Assembly (NCBI GenBank): GCA_030268105.1
Contig: BSDZ01000056.1
Span: forward strand, 80,679 to 144,678
DNA from: Volvox africanus
Lineage: Eukaryota > Chlorophyta > Chlorophyceae > Chlamydomonadales > Volvocaceae
Reading direction: 5' to 3'
DNA length: 64,000 nucleotides
Every line of letters starts with the position of its first letter. Positions within the stretch are counted from its first letter, which is position 1. Made by a program: the position numbers and the translations under genes. The notes below the pieces were generated by a model. The model saw only the letters and a list, made by a program, of their open reading frames with translations. It was not told where the DNA came from and did no database searches. Shown piece after piece: positions 45,544 through 58,800 of the stretch.

Positions 45544-47703
45544 CTGCCCCCTCCCTCCCAACCCGCCCCCTAACTGCCCCCTCCCTCCCAATCCGACCCC
45601 TTACTGGCCTCTCCCTCCCAACCTGGTCCCTCACTGCCCCCTCCCTCCCAACCCGCCCCTCCACTGCCCCCTCTCTACCTATCGACCCTCTACCTGCCCC
45701 CTCCCTCCCAATCCGCCCCCTCACTGCCCCCTCCCTCCCAATCGGACTCCTCACTGCCCCCCCCTTCCCAACCCGACCCGTCACTGCCCCCTTTCTACCA
45801 TTCCTCCCCCTGCCTGGCCCCTTTCTCCCAACGCGCCCCTCCACTGCTCTCTCCCTCCCAACCCGCCCCCTCACTGCCCCTTCCCTCCCAGCCCGCCCCC
45901 TCACTGCCGCCTCCCTCCCAACCCGCGCCCTTACTGCACCCTCCCTCCCAACCCGCCCCCTCACTGCCCCCTCCCTCCAAACCCGCCCCCTCACTACCCC
46001 CTCCCTCCAAGCCCGCCCCCTCACTGCCCTCTCCCTCCCAATCCGCCCCCTCACTGCCCCCTCCCTCCCAACCCGCCACCTCACTGCCCCCTCCCTCCCA
46101 ACCCGCCCCCTCACTGCCCCCTCCCACCCAACCTGGCCCCTGACTGCCCCCTCCTTTTAATCACGCAACCTCACTGCTCCCTCCCTCCCAACTTGGCCCC
46201 TCACTGCCCCCTCCCTCACAACCCGCCCCCTCACTGTCCCTTCCCTCCCAGCCCGCCCCCTCACTGCCCCCTCCCTCCGAACCCGTCCCCTCACTGCCCC
46301 CTACCTCCCAAACTAGGCCGTCACTGCCCCCTCCCTCCCAACCCACCCCCTCACTGCCTCCTTCCTCCCAACCCGCCCCCTCACTGCCCCCTCCCTCCCA
46401 ACCCGCCCCCTCACTGCCCCCTCCCTCCCAACCCGCCCCCTCACTGCCCATTCCCTCGGAACCCGCCCCCTCACTGCCCCCTCCCTCCAAACCCGCCCCC
46501 ACACTGCCCCCTCCCTCTCAACCCGCCCCTTCACTGCCCCCTCCCTCCCAACCCGTCACATCACTGCCCCCTACCTCCCAAACTAGGCCGTCACTGCCCC
46601 CTCCCTCCCAACCCGCCCCCTCACTGCCCCCTCCCTCCCAACCCGCCCCCTAACTGCCCCCTCCCTCCCAATCCGACCCCTTACTGGCCTCTCCCTCCCA
46701 ACCTGGTCCCTCACTGCCCCCTCCCTCCCAACCCGCCCCTCCACTGCCCCCTCTCTACCTATCGACCCTCTACCTGCCCCCTCCCTCCCAATCCGCCCCC
46801 TCACTGCCCCCTCCCTCCCAATCGGACTCCTCACTGCCCCCCCCTTCCCAACCCGCCCCGTCACTGCCCCCTTTCTACCATTCCTCCCCCTGCCTGGCCC
46901 CTTTCTCCCAACGCGCCCCTCCACTGCTCTCTCCCTCCCAACCCGCCCCCTCACTGCCCCTTCCCTCCCAGCCCGCCCCCTCACTGCCGCCTCCCTCCCA
47001 ACCCGCGCCCTTACTGCACCCTCCCTCCCAACCCGCCCCCTCACTGCCCCCTCCCTCCAAACCCGCCCCCTCACTACCCCCTCCCTCCAAGCCCGCCCCC
47101 TCACTGCCCTCTCCCTCCCAATCCGCCCCCTCACTGCCCCCTCCCTCCCAACCCGCCACCTCACTGCCCCCTCCCTCCCAACCCGCCCCCTCACTGCCCC
47201 CTCCCACCCAACCTGGCCCCTGACTGCCCCCTCCTTTTAATCACGCAACCTCACTGCTCCCTCCCTCCCAACTTGGCCCCTCACTGCCCCCTCCCTCACA
47301 ACCCGCCCCCTCACTGTCCCTTCCCTCCCAGCCCGCCCCCTCACTGCCCCCTCCCTCCGAACCCGTCCCCTCACTGCCCCCTACCTCGCAAACTAGGCCG
47401 TCACTGCCCCCTCCCTCCCAACCCACCCCCTCACTGCCTCCTTCCTCCCAACCCGCCCCCTCACTGCCCCCTCCCTCCCAACCCGCCCCCTCACTGCCCC
47501 CTCCCTCCCAACCCGCCCCCTCACTGCCCATTCCCTCGGAACCCGCCCCCTCACTGCCCCCTCCCTCCAAACCCGCCCCCACACTGCCCCCTCCCTCTCA
47601 ACCCGCCCCTTCACTGCCCCCTCCCTCCCAACCCGTCACATCACTGCCCCCTACCTCCCAAACTAGGCCGTCACTGCCCCCTCCCTCCCAACCCGCCCCG
47701 TCA
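45544..47703. repeat. 1080-bp tandem duplication inside the minisatellite
   Basis: 45544-46623 and 46624-47703 match at an offset of exactly 1080 (36 units) with only a few substitutions (for example CCCGACCCG against CCCGCCCCG; TACCTCCCAAAC against TACCTCGCAAAC). Confidence 0.9.
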
Positions 47704-48706
47704 CTAGCCCCTCCCTCCCAACCCGCCCCCTTACTCCCCCCTATGTCCCAACGCGCCACCTCACTGCCCCCTTCTTCCCAATCCGCCCCATAACTTCCCC
47801 CTCTCTCCAAATCCGCAATCTCAATGCCCCCTCCCTCCCAACGCCCCACCTCACTGCCCCCTCCCTCCCAACCCGCCCCCTCACTACCCCCATCCTCCCA
47901 ACGCGCCCCTTCCTGCCCCCTCCCTCCCAATCCGCCCGCTCACTGCCCCCTCCCTACCAATCTGACCCCTAACTTCCCCCTTCCTCCCTATCCGCCACCT
48001 CAATGCCCCCTCCCTCCCAACCCGCCCCCTAACTGCCCCCTCCCTCCCAATCCGACCCCTTACTGGCCTCTCCCTCCCAACCTGGTCCCTCACTGCCCCC
48101 TCCCTCCCAACCCGCCCCTCCACTGCCCCCTCTCTACCTATCCACCCCCTCACTGCCCCCTCCCACCCAATCCGCCCCCTCACTGCCCCCTCCCTCGCAA
48201 TCGGACTCCTCACTGCCCCCCCCTTCCCAACCCGCCCCGTCACTGCCCCCTCTCTACCAATCCTCCCCCTGCCTAGCCCCTTTCTCCCAACGCGCCCCTC
48301 CACTGCTCTCTCCCTCCCAACCCGCCCCCTCACTGCCCCTTCCCTCGGAACCCGCCCCCTCACTGCCCCCTCCCTCCCAACCCCCCCCCTCACCGCCCCC
48401 TTCCTCCCAACCCGCCCCCTCATTGCCCCCTCCCTCCCAACCCGCCCCCTCACTGCCCCCTCCCTCCCAACCCGCCCCCTCACTGCCCATTCCCTCGGAA
48501 CCCGCCCCCTCACTGCCCCCTCCCTCCCAACCCGCCCCCTCACTGCCCCCTCCCTCTCAACCCGCCCCCTCACTGCTTCTCCCCCCGAACCCGTCACATC
48601 ACTGCCCCCTACCTCCCAAACTAGGCCGTCACTGCCCCCTCCCTCCCAACCCGCCCCGTCACTAGCCCCTCCCTCCCAACCCGCCCCCTCACTGCCCCTT
48701 CCCTCC

Positions 48707-51700
48707 CAACGCGCCACCTCACTGCCCCCTTCTTCCCAATCCGCCCCCTAACTTCCCCCTCTCTCCAAATCCGCAACCTCACTGCCCCCTCTCTCCCAAC
48801 GCCCCACCTCACTGCCCCCTCCTTCCCATCCCGCCCCTCAGTGCCCCCTCCCTCCCAACCCGCCCCCTCACTACCCCCATCCTCCGAACCCGCCCCTTTC
48901 TGCCCCCTCCCTCCCAATCCGCCCGGTCACTGCCCCCTCCCTACCAATCTGACCCCTAACTTCCCCCTCCCTCCCTATCCGCCACCTCAATGCCCCCTCC
49001 CTTCCAACCCGCACCCTAACTGCCCCCTCCCTCCCAATCCGCCCCCTTACTGGCCTCTCTCTCCCAACCTGGTCCCTCACTGCCCCCTCCCTCCCAACCT
49101 GGCCCCTCACTGCCCCCTCCCTCCCAACCCGCCCCCTCACTGGCCCCTCCCTCCCAACCCGCCCCCTCACTGCCCCCTCCCTCCTAACCCGCCCCCTCAT
49201 TGCCCTCTCCCTCCCAACCCGCCCCCTCACTGCCTCCTCCCTCCCAACCCGCCCCCTCACTGCCCCCTCCCTCCGAACCCGTCACATCACTGCCCCCTAC
49301 CTCCCAAACTAGGCCGTCACTGCCCCCTCCCTCCCAACCCGCCCTGTCACTAGCCCCTCCCTCCCAACCCGCCCCCTCACTGCCCCCTCCCTCCCAACGC
49401 GCCACCTCACTGCCCCCTTCTTCCCAATCCGCCCCCTAACTTCCCCCTCTCTCCAAATCCGCAACCTCACTGCCCCCTCTCTCCCAACGCCCCACCTCAC
49501 TGCCTCCTCCTTCCCATCCCGCCCCTCAGTGCCCCCTCCCTCCCAACCCGCCCCCTCACTACCCCCATCCTCCGAACCCGCCCCTTTCTGTCCCCTCCCT
49601 CCCAATCCGCCCGTTCACTGCCCCCTCCCTACCAATCTGACCCCTAACTTCCCCCTCCCTCCCTATCCGCCACCTCAATGCCCCCTCCCTTCCAACCCGC
49701 ACCCTAACTGCCCCCTCCCTCGCAATCCGCCCCCTTACTGGCCTCTCCCTCCCAACCTGGTCCCTCACTGCCCCCTCCCTCCCAACCTGGCCCCTAACTG
49801 CCCCCTCCCTCCCAACCCGCCCCCTCACTGGCCCCTCCCTCCCAACCCGCCCCCTCACTGCCCCCTCCCTCCTAACCCGCCCCCTCATTGCCCTCTCCCT
49901 CCCAACCCGCCCCCTCACTGCCTCCTCCCTCCCAACCCGCCCCCTCACTGCCCCCTCGCTCCCAACCCGCCCCCTCACTGCCCCCTCTCTCCCAACCCGC
50001 CCCCTCACTGCCCCGTCCCTCCCAACTTGGCCCCTCACTGCCCCCTCCCTCCCAACCCGCCCCCTCACTGCCCCGTCCCTCCCAACTTGGCCCCTCACTG
50101 CCCCCTCCCTCCCAACCCGCCCCCTCACTGCCCCGTCCCTCCCAACTTGGCCCCTCACTGCCCCCTCCCTCCCAACCCGCCCCCTCACTGGCCCCTCCCT
50201 CCCAACCCGCCCCCTCACTGCCCCCTCCCTCCTAACCCGCCCCCTCATTGCCCTCTCCCTCCCAACCCGCCCCCTCACTGCCTCCTCCCTCCCAACCCGC
50301 CCCCTCACTGCCCCCTCGCTCCCAACCCGCCCCCTCACTGCCCCCTCCCTCCCAACCCGCCCCCTCACTGCCCCCTCCCTCCGAACCCGTCACATCACTG
50401 CCCCCTACCTCCCAAACTAGGCCGTCACTGCCCCCTCCCTCCCAACCCGCCCTGTCACTAGCCCCTCCCTCCCGACCCGCCCCCTCACTGCCCCCTCCCT
50501 CCCAACGCGCCACCTCACTGCCCTCTTCTTCCCAATCCGCCCCCTAACTTCCCCCTCTCTCCAAATCCGCAACCTCACTGCCCCCTCTCTCCCAACGCCC
50601 CACCTCACTGCCCCCTCCTTCCCATCCCGCCCCTCAGTGCCCCCTCCCTCCCAACCCGCCCCCTCACTACCCCCATCCTCCGAACCCGCCCCTTTCTGCC
50701 CCCTCCCTCCCAATCCGCCCGTTCACTGCCCCCTCCCTACCAATCTGACCCCTAACTTCCCCCTCCCTCCCTATCCGCCACCTCAATGCCCCCTCCGTTC
50801 CAACCCGCACCCTAACTGCCCCCTCCCTCCCAATCCGACCCCTTACTGGCCTCTCCATCCCAACCTGGTCCCTCACTGCCCCCTCCCTCCCAACCTGGCC
50901 CCTCACTGCCCCCTCCCTCCCAACCCGCCCCCTCACTGGCCCCTCCCTCCCAACCCGCCCCCTCACTGCCCCCTCCCTCCTAACCCGCCCCCTCATTGCC
51001 CTCTCCCTCCCAACCCGCCCCCTCACTGCCTCCTCCCTCCCAACCCGCCCCCTCACTGCCCCCTCGCTCCCAACCCGCCCCCTCACTGCCCCCTCCCTCC
51101 CAACCCGCCCCCTCACTGCCCCCTCCCTCCGAACCCGTCACATCACTGCCCCCTACCTCCCATACTAGGCCGTCACTGCCCCCTCCCTCCCAAACCGCCC
51201 TGTCACTAGCCCCTCCCTCCCAACCCGCCCCCTCACTGCCCCCTCCCTCCCAACGCGCCACCTCACTGCCCTCTTCTTCCCAATCCGCCCCCTAACTTCC
51301 CCCTCTCTCCAAATCCGCAACCTCAATGCCCCCTCCCTCCCAACGCCCCACCTCACTGCCCCCTCCTTCTCAACCCGCCCCTCAGTGCCCCCTCCCTCCC
51401 AACCCGCCCCCTCACTACCCCCATCCTCCGAACCCGCCCCTTCCTGCCCCCTCCCTCCCAATCCGCCCGCTCACTGCCCCCTCCCTACCAATCTGACCCC
51501 TAACTTCCCCCTCCCTCCCTATCCGCCACCTCAATGCCCCCTCCCTTCCAACCCGCACCCTAACTGCCCCCTCCCTCCCAATCCGCCCCCTTACTGGCCT
51601 CTCCCTCCCAACCTGGTCCCTCACTGCCCCCTCCCTCCCAACCTGGCCCCTCACTGCCCCCTCCCTCCCAACCCGCCCCCTCACTGGCCCCTCCCTCCCA

Positions 51701-52746
51701 ACCCGCCCCCTCACTGCCCCCTCCCTCTCAACCCGCCCCCTCATTGCCCTCTCCCTCCCAACCCGCCCCCTCACTGCCTCCTCCCTCCCAACCCGACCCC
51801 TCACTGCCCCCTCGCTCCCAACCCGCCCCCTCACTGCCCCCTCCCTCCCAACCCGCCCCCTCACTGCCCCCTCCCCCCGAACCCGCCCCCTCATTGCCCC
51901 CTACCTCCCAAACTAGGCCGTCACTGCCCCCTCCCTCCCAACCCGCCCTGTCACTAGCCCCTCCCTCCCAACCCGCCCCCTCACTGCCCCCTCCCACCCA
52001 ACGCGCCACCTCACTGCCCCCTTCTTCCCAATCCGCCCCCTAACTTCCCCCTCTCTCCAAATCCGCAACCTCAATGCCCCCTCTCTCCCAACGCCCCACC
52101 TCACTGCCCCCTCCTTCCCATCCCGCCCCTCAGTGCCCCCTCCCTCCCAACCCGCCCCCTCACTACCCCCATCCTCCGAACCCGCCCCTTCCTGCCCCCT
52201 CCCTCCCAATCCGCCCGCTCACTGCCCCCTCCCTACCAATCTGACCCCTAACTTCCCCCTCCCTCCCTATCCGCCACCTCACTGCCCCCTCCCTTCCAAC
52301 CCGCACCCTAACTGCCCCCTCCCTCCCAATCCGCCCCCTTACTGGCCTCTCCCTCCCAACCTGGTCCCTCACTGCCCCCTCCCTCCCAACCTGGCCCCTC
52401 ACTGCCCCCTCCTTCCCAACCCGCCCCCTCACTGGCCCGTCTCTCCCAACCCGCCCCCTCACTGCCCCCTCCCTCCCAACCCGCCCCCTCATTGCCCTCT
52501 CCCTCCCAACCCGCCCCCTCACTGCCTCCTCCCTCCCAACCCGCCCCCTCACTGCCCCCTCCCTCCCAACCCGCCCCTTAACTGCCCCCTCCCTCCCAAT
52601 CCGACCCCTTACTGGCCTCTCCCTCCCAACCTGGTCCCTCACTGCCCCCTCCCTCCCAACCCGCCCCTCCACTGCCCCCTCTCTACCTATCGACCCTCTA
52701 CCTGCCCCCTCCCTCCCAATCCGCCCCCTCACTGCCCCCTCCCTCC
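48707..52746. repeat. Higher-order repeat of about 0.75 kb, five markers
   Basis: The CAACGCGCCACC marker recurs at 48707, 49395, 50503, 51251 and 51999: spacing 688, 1108, 748, 748. The differences are multiples of 60 or 30, so blocks grew or shrank by whole units. The 1108 block contains three copies of a 60-bp dimer (50010-50189). Confidence 0.85.
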
Positions 52747-55382
52747 CAATCGGACTCCTCACTGCCCCCCCCTTCCCAACCCGCCCCGTCACTGCCCCCT
52801 CTCTACCAATCCTCCCCCTGCCTGGCCCCTCCCTCCCAACGCGCCCCTCCACTGCTCTCTCCCTCCCAACCCGCCCCCTCACTGCCCCTTCCCTCCCAGC
52901 CCGCCCCCTCACTGCCGCCTCCCTCCCGACAAGCGCCCTGAATGCACCCTCCCTCCCAATCCGCCCCCTCACTGCCCCCTCCCTCCCAACCCGCCCCCTC
53001 ACTGCCCCCTCCCTCCCAACCCGCCCCCTCACTGCACCCTCCCTCCCAACCTGGCCCCTGACTGCCCCCTCCTTTTAATCACGCAACCTCACTGCTCCCT
53101 CCCTCCCAACTTGGCCCCTCACTGCCCCCTCCCTCACAACCCGCCCCCTCACTGCCCCTTCCCTCCCAGCCCGCCCCCTCACTGCCCCCTCCCTCCCAAC
53201 CCGCGCCCTTACTGCCCCCTCCCTCAAAACCCGCCCCCTCACTGCCCCCTCCCTCCAAACCCGCCCCCTCACTGCCCCCTCCCTCCCAACCCGCCCCCTC
53301 ACTGCCCTTTCCCTCCCAATCCGCCCCCTCACTGACCCCTCCCTCGGAACCCACCCCCTCACTGCCTCCTCCCTCCCAACCCGCCCCCTCACTGCCCCCT
53401 CCCTCCCAACCTGGCCCCTGACTGCCCCCTCCCTTTTAACACGCAACCTCACTGCTCCCTCCCTCCCAACCCGCCCCCTCACTGCCCCCTCCCTCCCAAC
53501 CCGCCCCCTCACTGCCCCCTCCCTCCCAACCCGCCCCCTCACTGCCCATTCCCTCTGAACCCGCCCCCTCACTGCCCCCTCCCTCCCAACCCCCCCCTCA
53601 CTGCCCCCTCCCTCCCAACCCGCCCCCTCTCTGCCCCCTCCCTCCCAACCTGCCCCCTTACTGCCCTCTTGCTCCCAACCCGCCCCCTCACTGCCCCCTC
53701 CCTCCCAACCCGCCCCCTCACTGGCCCCTCTTTCCCAACCCGCCCTCCACTGCTCTTTCCCTCCCCACCCGCCCCCTCACTGCCCCTTCCCTCGGAACCC
53801 CCCCCCTCACTGCACCCTCCCTCCCAACCCGCCCCCTCACTGCCCCCTCCCTCCAAACCCGCCCCCTCACTACCCCCTCCCTCCCAACCCGCCCCCTCAC
53901 TGCCCTCTCCCTCCCAATCCGCCCCCTCACTGCCCCCTCCCTCCCAACCCGCCCCCTCACTGCCCCCTCCCTCCCAACCCGCCCCCTCCATGCACCCTCC
54001 CTCCCAACCTGGCCCCTGACTGCCCCCTCCTTTTAATCACGCAACCTCACTGCTCCCTCCCTCCCAACTTGGCCCCTCACTGCCCCCTCCCTCACAACCC
54101 GCCCCCTCACTGCCCCTTCCCTCCCAGCCCGCCACCTCACTGCCCCCTCCCTCCGAACCCGTCCCCTCACTGCCCCCTACCTCCTAAACTAGGCCGTCAC
54201 TGCCCCTCCCTCCCAACCCGCCCCCTCACTGCCTCCTCCCTCCCAATCCGCCCCCTCACTGCCCCCCTCCCTCCCAACCCGCCCCCTCACTGCCCCCTCC
54301 CTCCCAACCCGCCCCCTCACTGCCCATTCCCTCGGAACCCGCCCCCTCACTTCCCCCTCCCTCCAAACCCGCCCCCTCACTGCCCCCTCCCTCCCAACCC
54401 GCCCCTCACTGCCCCTCCCATCCCAACCCGCCCCCTCACTGCCCCCTCCCTCCCAACCCGCCCCCGTCACTGCCCCCTCCCTCCAACCCGCCCCGTCACT
54501 GCCCCCTCCCTCCCAACCCGCCCCGTCACTGCCCCCTCCCTCCCAACCGGCCCCTCACTGCCCCCTTCCCTCCAACCCGCTCCCCTCACTGCCCCTCCTT
54601 CCCAACCCGCCCCTTCACTGCCCCCTTCCCTCCCAACCCGCCCCCTCTACTGCCCCTTCCCTCCCAACCCGCCCCTCACTGCCCCTCCCTCCCAACTCCG
54701 CCCCCTCACTGCCCCCTTCCTCCCAACCCGCCCCTCACTGCCCCTCCCTCCCAACCCTGGCCCCTCACTGCCCCCTCCCTCCCAACCCGCCCCTCACTGC
54801 CTCCTCCCTCCCAACCGCCCCTCACTGCCCCCTCCCTCCCAACCCGCCCCCTCACTGCCCCTCCCTACCTATCCACCCCCTCACTGCCCCCTCCCACCCA
54901 ACCCGCCCCCTCACTGCCTCCTCCCTCCCAACCCGCCCCCTCACTGCCCCCTCCCTCCCAACCCGCCCCCTCACTGCACCCTTCCTCCCAACCCGCCCCC
55001 TCACTGCCCATTCCCTCGGAACCCGCCCCCTAACTGCCCCCTCCCTCCAAACCCGCCCCCACACTGCCCCCTCCCTCTCAACCCGCCCCTTCACTGCCCC
55101 CTCCCTCCGAACCCGTCACATCACTGCCCCCTACCTCCCAAACTAGGCCGTCACTGCCCCCTCCCTCCCAACCCGCCCCGTCACTAGCCCCTCCCTCCCA
55201 ACCCGCCCCCTCACTGCCTCCTCCCTCCCAACCCGCCCCCTCACTGCCCCCTCCCTCCCAACCCGCCCCCTCACTGCACCCTCCCTCCCAACCCGCCCCC
55301 TCACTGCCCATTCCCTCGGAACCCGCCCCCCAACTGCCCCCTCCCTCCAAACCCGCCCCCACACTGCCCCCTCCCTCCCAAC

Positions 55383-55860
55383 CCGCCCCCTCACTGCCCC
55401 CTCCCTCCCAACCCGCCCCCTCACTGCCCCCTCCCTCCAACCGCCCCCTCACTGCCCCCTCCCTCCCAACCCGCCCCCTCACTGCCCCTCCCTCCCAACC
55501 CGCCCCCTCACTGCCCCCTCCCTCCCAACCCGCCCCCTCACTGCCCCCTCCCTCCCAACCCGCCCCTCACTGCCCCCTCCCTCCCAACCCGCCCCCTCAC
55601 TGCCCCCTCCCTCCCAACCCGCCCCTCACTGCCCCCTCCCTCCCAACCCGCCCCTCACTGCCCCCTCCCTCCCAACCCGCCCCCTCACTGCCCCCTCCCT
55701 CCCAACCCGCCCCCTCACTGCCCCCTCCCTCCCAACCCGCCCCCTCACTGCCCCCTCCCTCCCAACCCGCCCCCTCACTGCCCCCTCCCTCCCAACCCGC
55801 CCCCTCACTGCCCCCTCCCTCCCAACCCGCCCCCTCACTGCCCCCTCCTCCCAACCCGCC
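55383..55860. repeat. Homogenised stretch of near-consensus units
   Basis: About 16 successive units nearly all identical to the consensus, apart from single-C length differences. This contrasts with the mixed variants on both sides. Confidence 0.8.
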
Positions 55861-58800
55861 CCCTCACTGCCCCCTCCCACCCAACCCGCCCCCTCACTGC
55901 CTCCTCCCTCCCAACCCGCCCCCTCACTGCCCCCTCCCTCCCAACCCGCCCCCTCACTGCACCCTCCCTCCCAACCCGCCCCCTCACTGCCCATTCCCTC
56001 GGAACCCGCCCCCTAACTGCCCCCTCCCTCCAAACCCGCCCCCACACTGCCCCCTCCCTCTCAACCCGCCCCTTCACTGCCTCCTCCCTCCCAACCCGCC
56101 CCCTCACTGCCCCCTCCCTCCCAACCCGCCCCCTCACTGCACCCTCCCTCCCAACCTGGCCCCTGACTGCCCCCTCCTTTTAATCACGCAACCTCACTGC
56201 TCCCTCCCTCCCAACTTGGCCCCTCACTGCCCCCTCCCTCACAACCCGCCCCCTCACTGCCCCTTCCCTCCCAGCCCGCCCCCTCACTGCCCCCTCCCTC
56301 CGAACCCGTCCCCTCACTGCCCCCTACCTCCTAAACTAGGCCGTCACTAGCCCCTCCCTCCCAACCCGCCCCCTCACTGCCTCCTCCCTCCCAACCCGCC
56401 CCCTCACTGCCCCCTCCCTCCCAACCCGCCCCCTCACTGCACCCTCCCTCCCAACCCGCCCCCTCACTGCCCATTCCCTCGGAACCCGCCCCCTAACTGC
56501 CCCCTCCCTCCAAACCCGCCCCCACACTGCCCCCTCCCTCTCAACCCGCCCCTTCACTGCCCCCTCCCTCCGAACCCGTCACATCACTGCCCCCTACCTC
56601 CCAAACTAGGCCGTCACTGCCCCCTCCCTCCCAACCCGCCCCGTCACTAGCCCCTCCCTCCCAACCCGCCCCCTCACTGCCCCCTCCCTCCCAACGCGCC
56701 ACCTCACTGCCCCCTTCTTCCCAATCCGCCCCCTAACTTCCCCCTCTCTCAAAATCCGCAACCTCAATGCCCCCTCCCTCCCAACGCCCCACCTCACTGC
56801 CCCCTCCTTCCCAACCCGCCCCCTCACTACCCCCATCCTCCCAACGCGCCCCTTCCTGCCCCCTCCCTCCCAATCCGCCCGCTCACTGCCCCTCCCTACC
56901 AATCTGACCCCTAACTTCCCCCTCCCTCCCTATCCGCCACCTCAATGCCCCCTCCCTCCCAACCCGCCCCCTAACTGCCCCCTCCCTCCAAATCCGACCC
57001 CTTACTGGCCTCTCCCTCCCAACCTGGTCCCTCACTGCCCCCTCCCTCGCAACCCGCCCCTCCACTGCCCCCTCTCTACCTATCCACCCCCTCACTGCCC
57101 CCTCCCACCCAACCCGCCCCCTCACTGCCTCCTCCCTCCCAACCCGCCCCCTCACTGCCCCCTCCCTCCCAACCCGCCCCCTAACTGCCCCCTCCCTCCC
57201 AATCCGACCCCTTACTGGCCTCTCCCTCCCAACCTGGTCCCTCACTGCCCCCTCCCTCCCAACCCGCCCCTCCACTGCCCCCTCTCTACCTATCGACCCT
57301 CTACCTGCCCCCTCCCTCCGAATCCGCCCCCTCACTGCCCCCTACCTCCCAAACTAGGCCGTCACTGCCCCCTCCCTCCCAACCCGCCCCGTCACTGCCC
57401 CCTCCCTCACAACCCGCCCCCTCACTGCCCCTTCCCTCCCAGCCCGCCCCCTCACTGCCCCCTCCCTCCCAACCCGCGCCCTTACTGCCCCCTCCCTCCA
57501 AACCCGCCCCCTCACTGCCCCCTCCCTCCAAACACGCCCCCTCACTGCCCCCTCCCTCCCAACCCGCCCCCTCACTGCCCTTTCCCTCCCAATCCGCCCC
57601 CTCACTGACCCCTCCCTCGGAACCCGCCCCCTCACTGCCCCGTCTTTCCCAACCCGCCCCCTCACTGCCCCCTCCCTCCCAACCTGGCCCCTGACTGCCC
57701 CCTCCCTTTTAACACGCAACCTCACTGCTCCCTCCCTCCCAACCCGCCCCCTCACTGCCCCCTCCCTCCCAACCCGCCCCCTCACTGCCCCCTCCCTCCC
57801 AACCCGCCCCCGCACTGCCCATTCCCTCGGAACCCGTCCCCTCACTGCCCCCTCCCTCCCAACCCCCCCCTCACCATCCCCTCCCTCCCAACCCGCCCCT
57901 CACTGCCCCCTCCCTCCCAACTTGCCCCCTTACTGCCCTATCGCTCCCATACCGCCACCTCACTGCCCCTCCCTCCCAACCCGCCCCCTCACTGCCCCCT
58001 CCCTCCCAACCCGCCCCCTTACTGCCCCCTCCCTCCAACCCGCCCCCACACTGCCCCCTCCCTCTCAACCCGCCCCTTCACTGCCCCCTCCCTCCGAACC
58101 CGTCACATCACTGCCCCCTACCTCCCAAACTAGGCCGTCACTGCCCCTCCCTCCCAACCCGCCCCGTCACTAGCCCCTCCCTCCCAACCCGCCCCCTCAC
58201 TGCCCCCTCCCTCCCAACGCGCCACCTCACTGCCCCCTTCTTCCCAATCCGCCCCCTAAACTTCCCCCTCTCTCAAAATCCGCAACCTCAATGCCCCCTC
58301 CCTCCCAACGCCCCACCTCACTGCCCCCTCCCTCCCAATCCGCCCGCTCACTGCCCCCTCCCTACCAATCTGACCCCTAACTTCCCCCTTCCTCCCTATC
58401 CGCCACCTCAATGCCCCCTCCCTCCCAACCCGCCCCCTAACTGCCCCCTCCCTCCCAATCCGACCCCTTACTGGCCTCTCCCTCCCAACCTGGTCCCTCA
58501 CTGCCCCCTCCCTCCCAACCCGCCCCTCCACTGCCCCCTCTCTACCTATCCACCCCCTCACTGCCCCCTCCCACCCAACCCGCCCCCTCACTGCCTCCTC
58601 CCTCCCAACCCGCCCCCTCACTGCCCCCTCCCTCCCAACCCGCCCCCTCACTGCACCCTCCCTCCCAACCCGCCCCCTCACTGCCCATTCCCTCGGAACC
58701 CGCCCCCTAACTGCCCCCTCCCTCCAAACCCGCCCCCACACTGCCCCCTCCCTCTCAACCCGCCCCTTCACTGCCTCCTCCCTCCCAACCCGCCCCCTCA

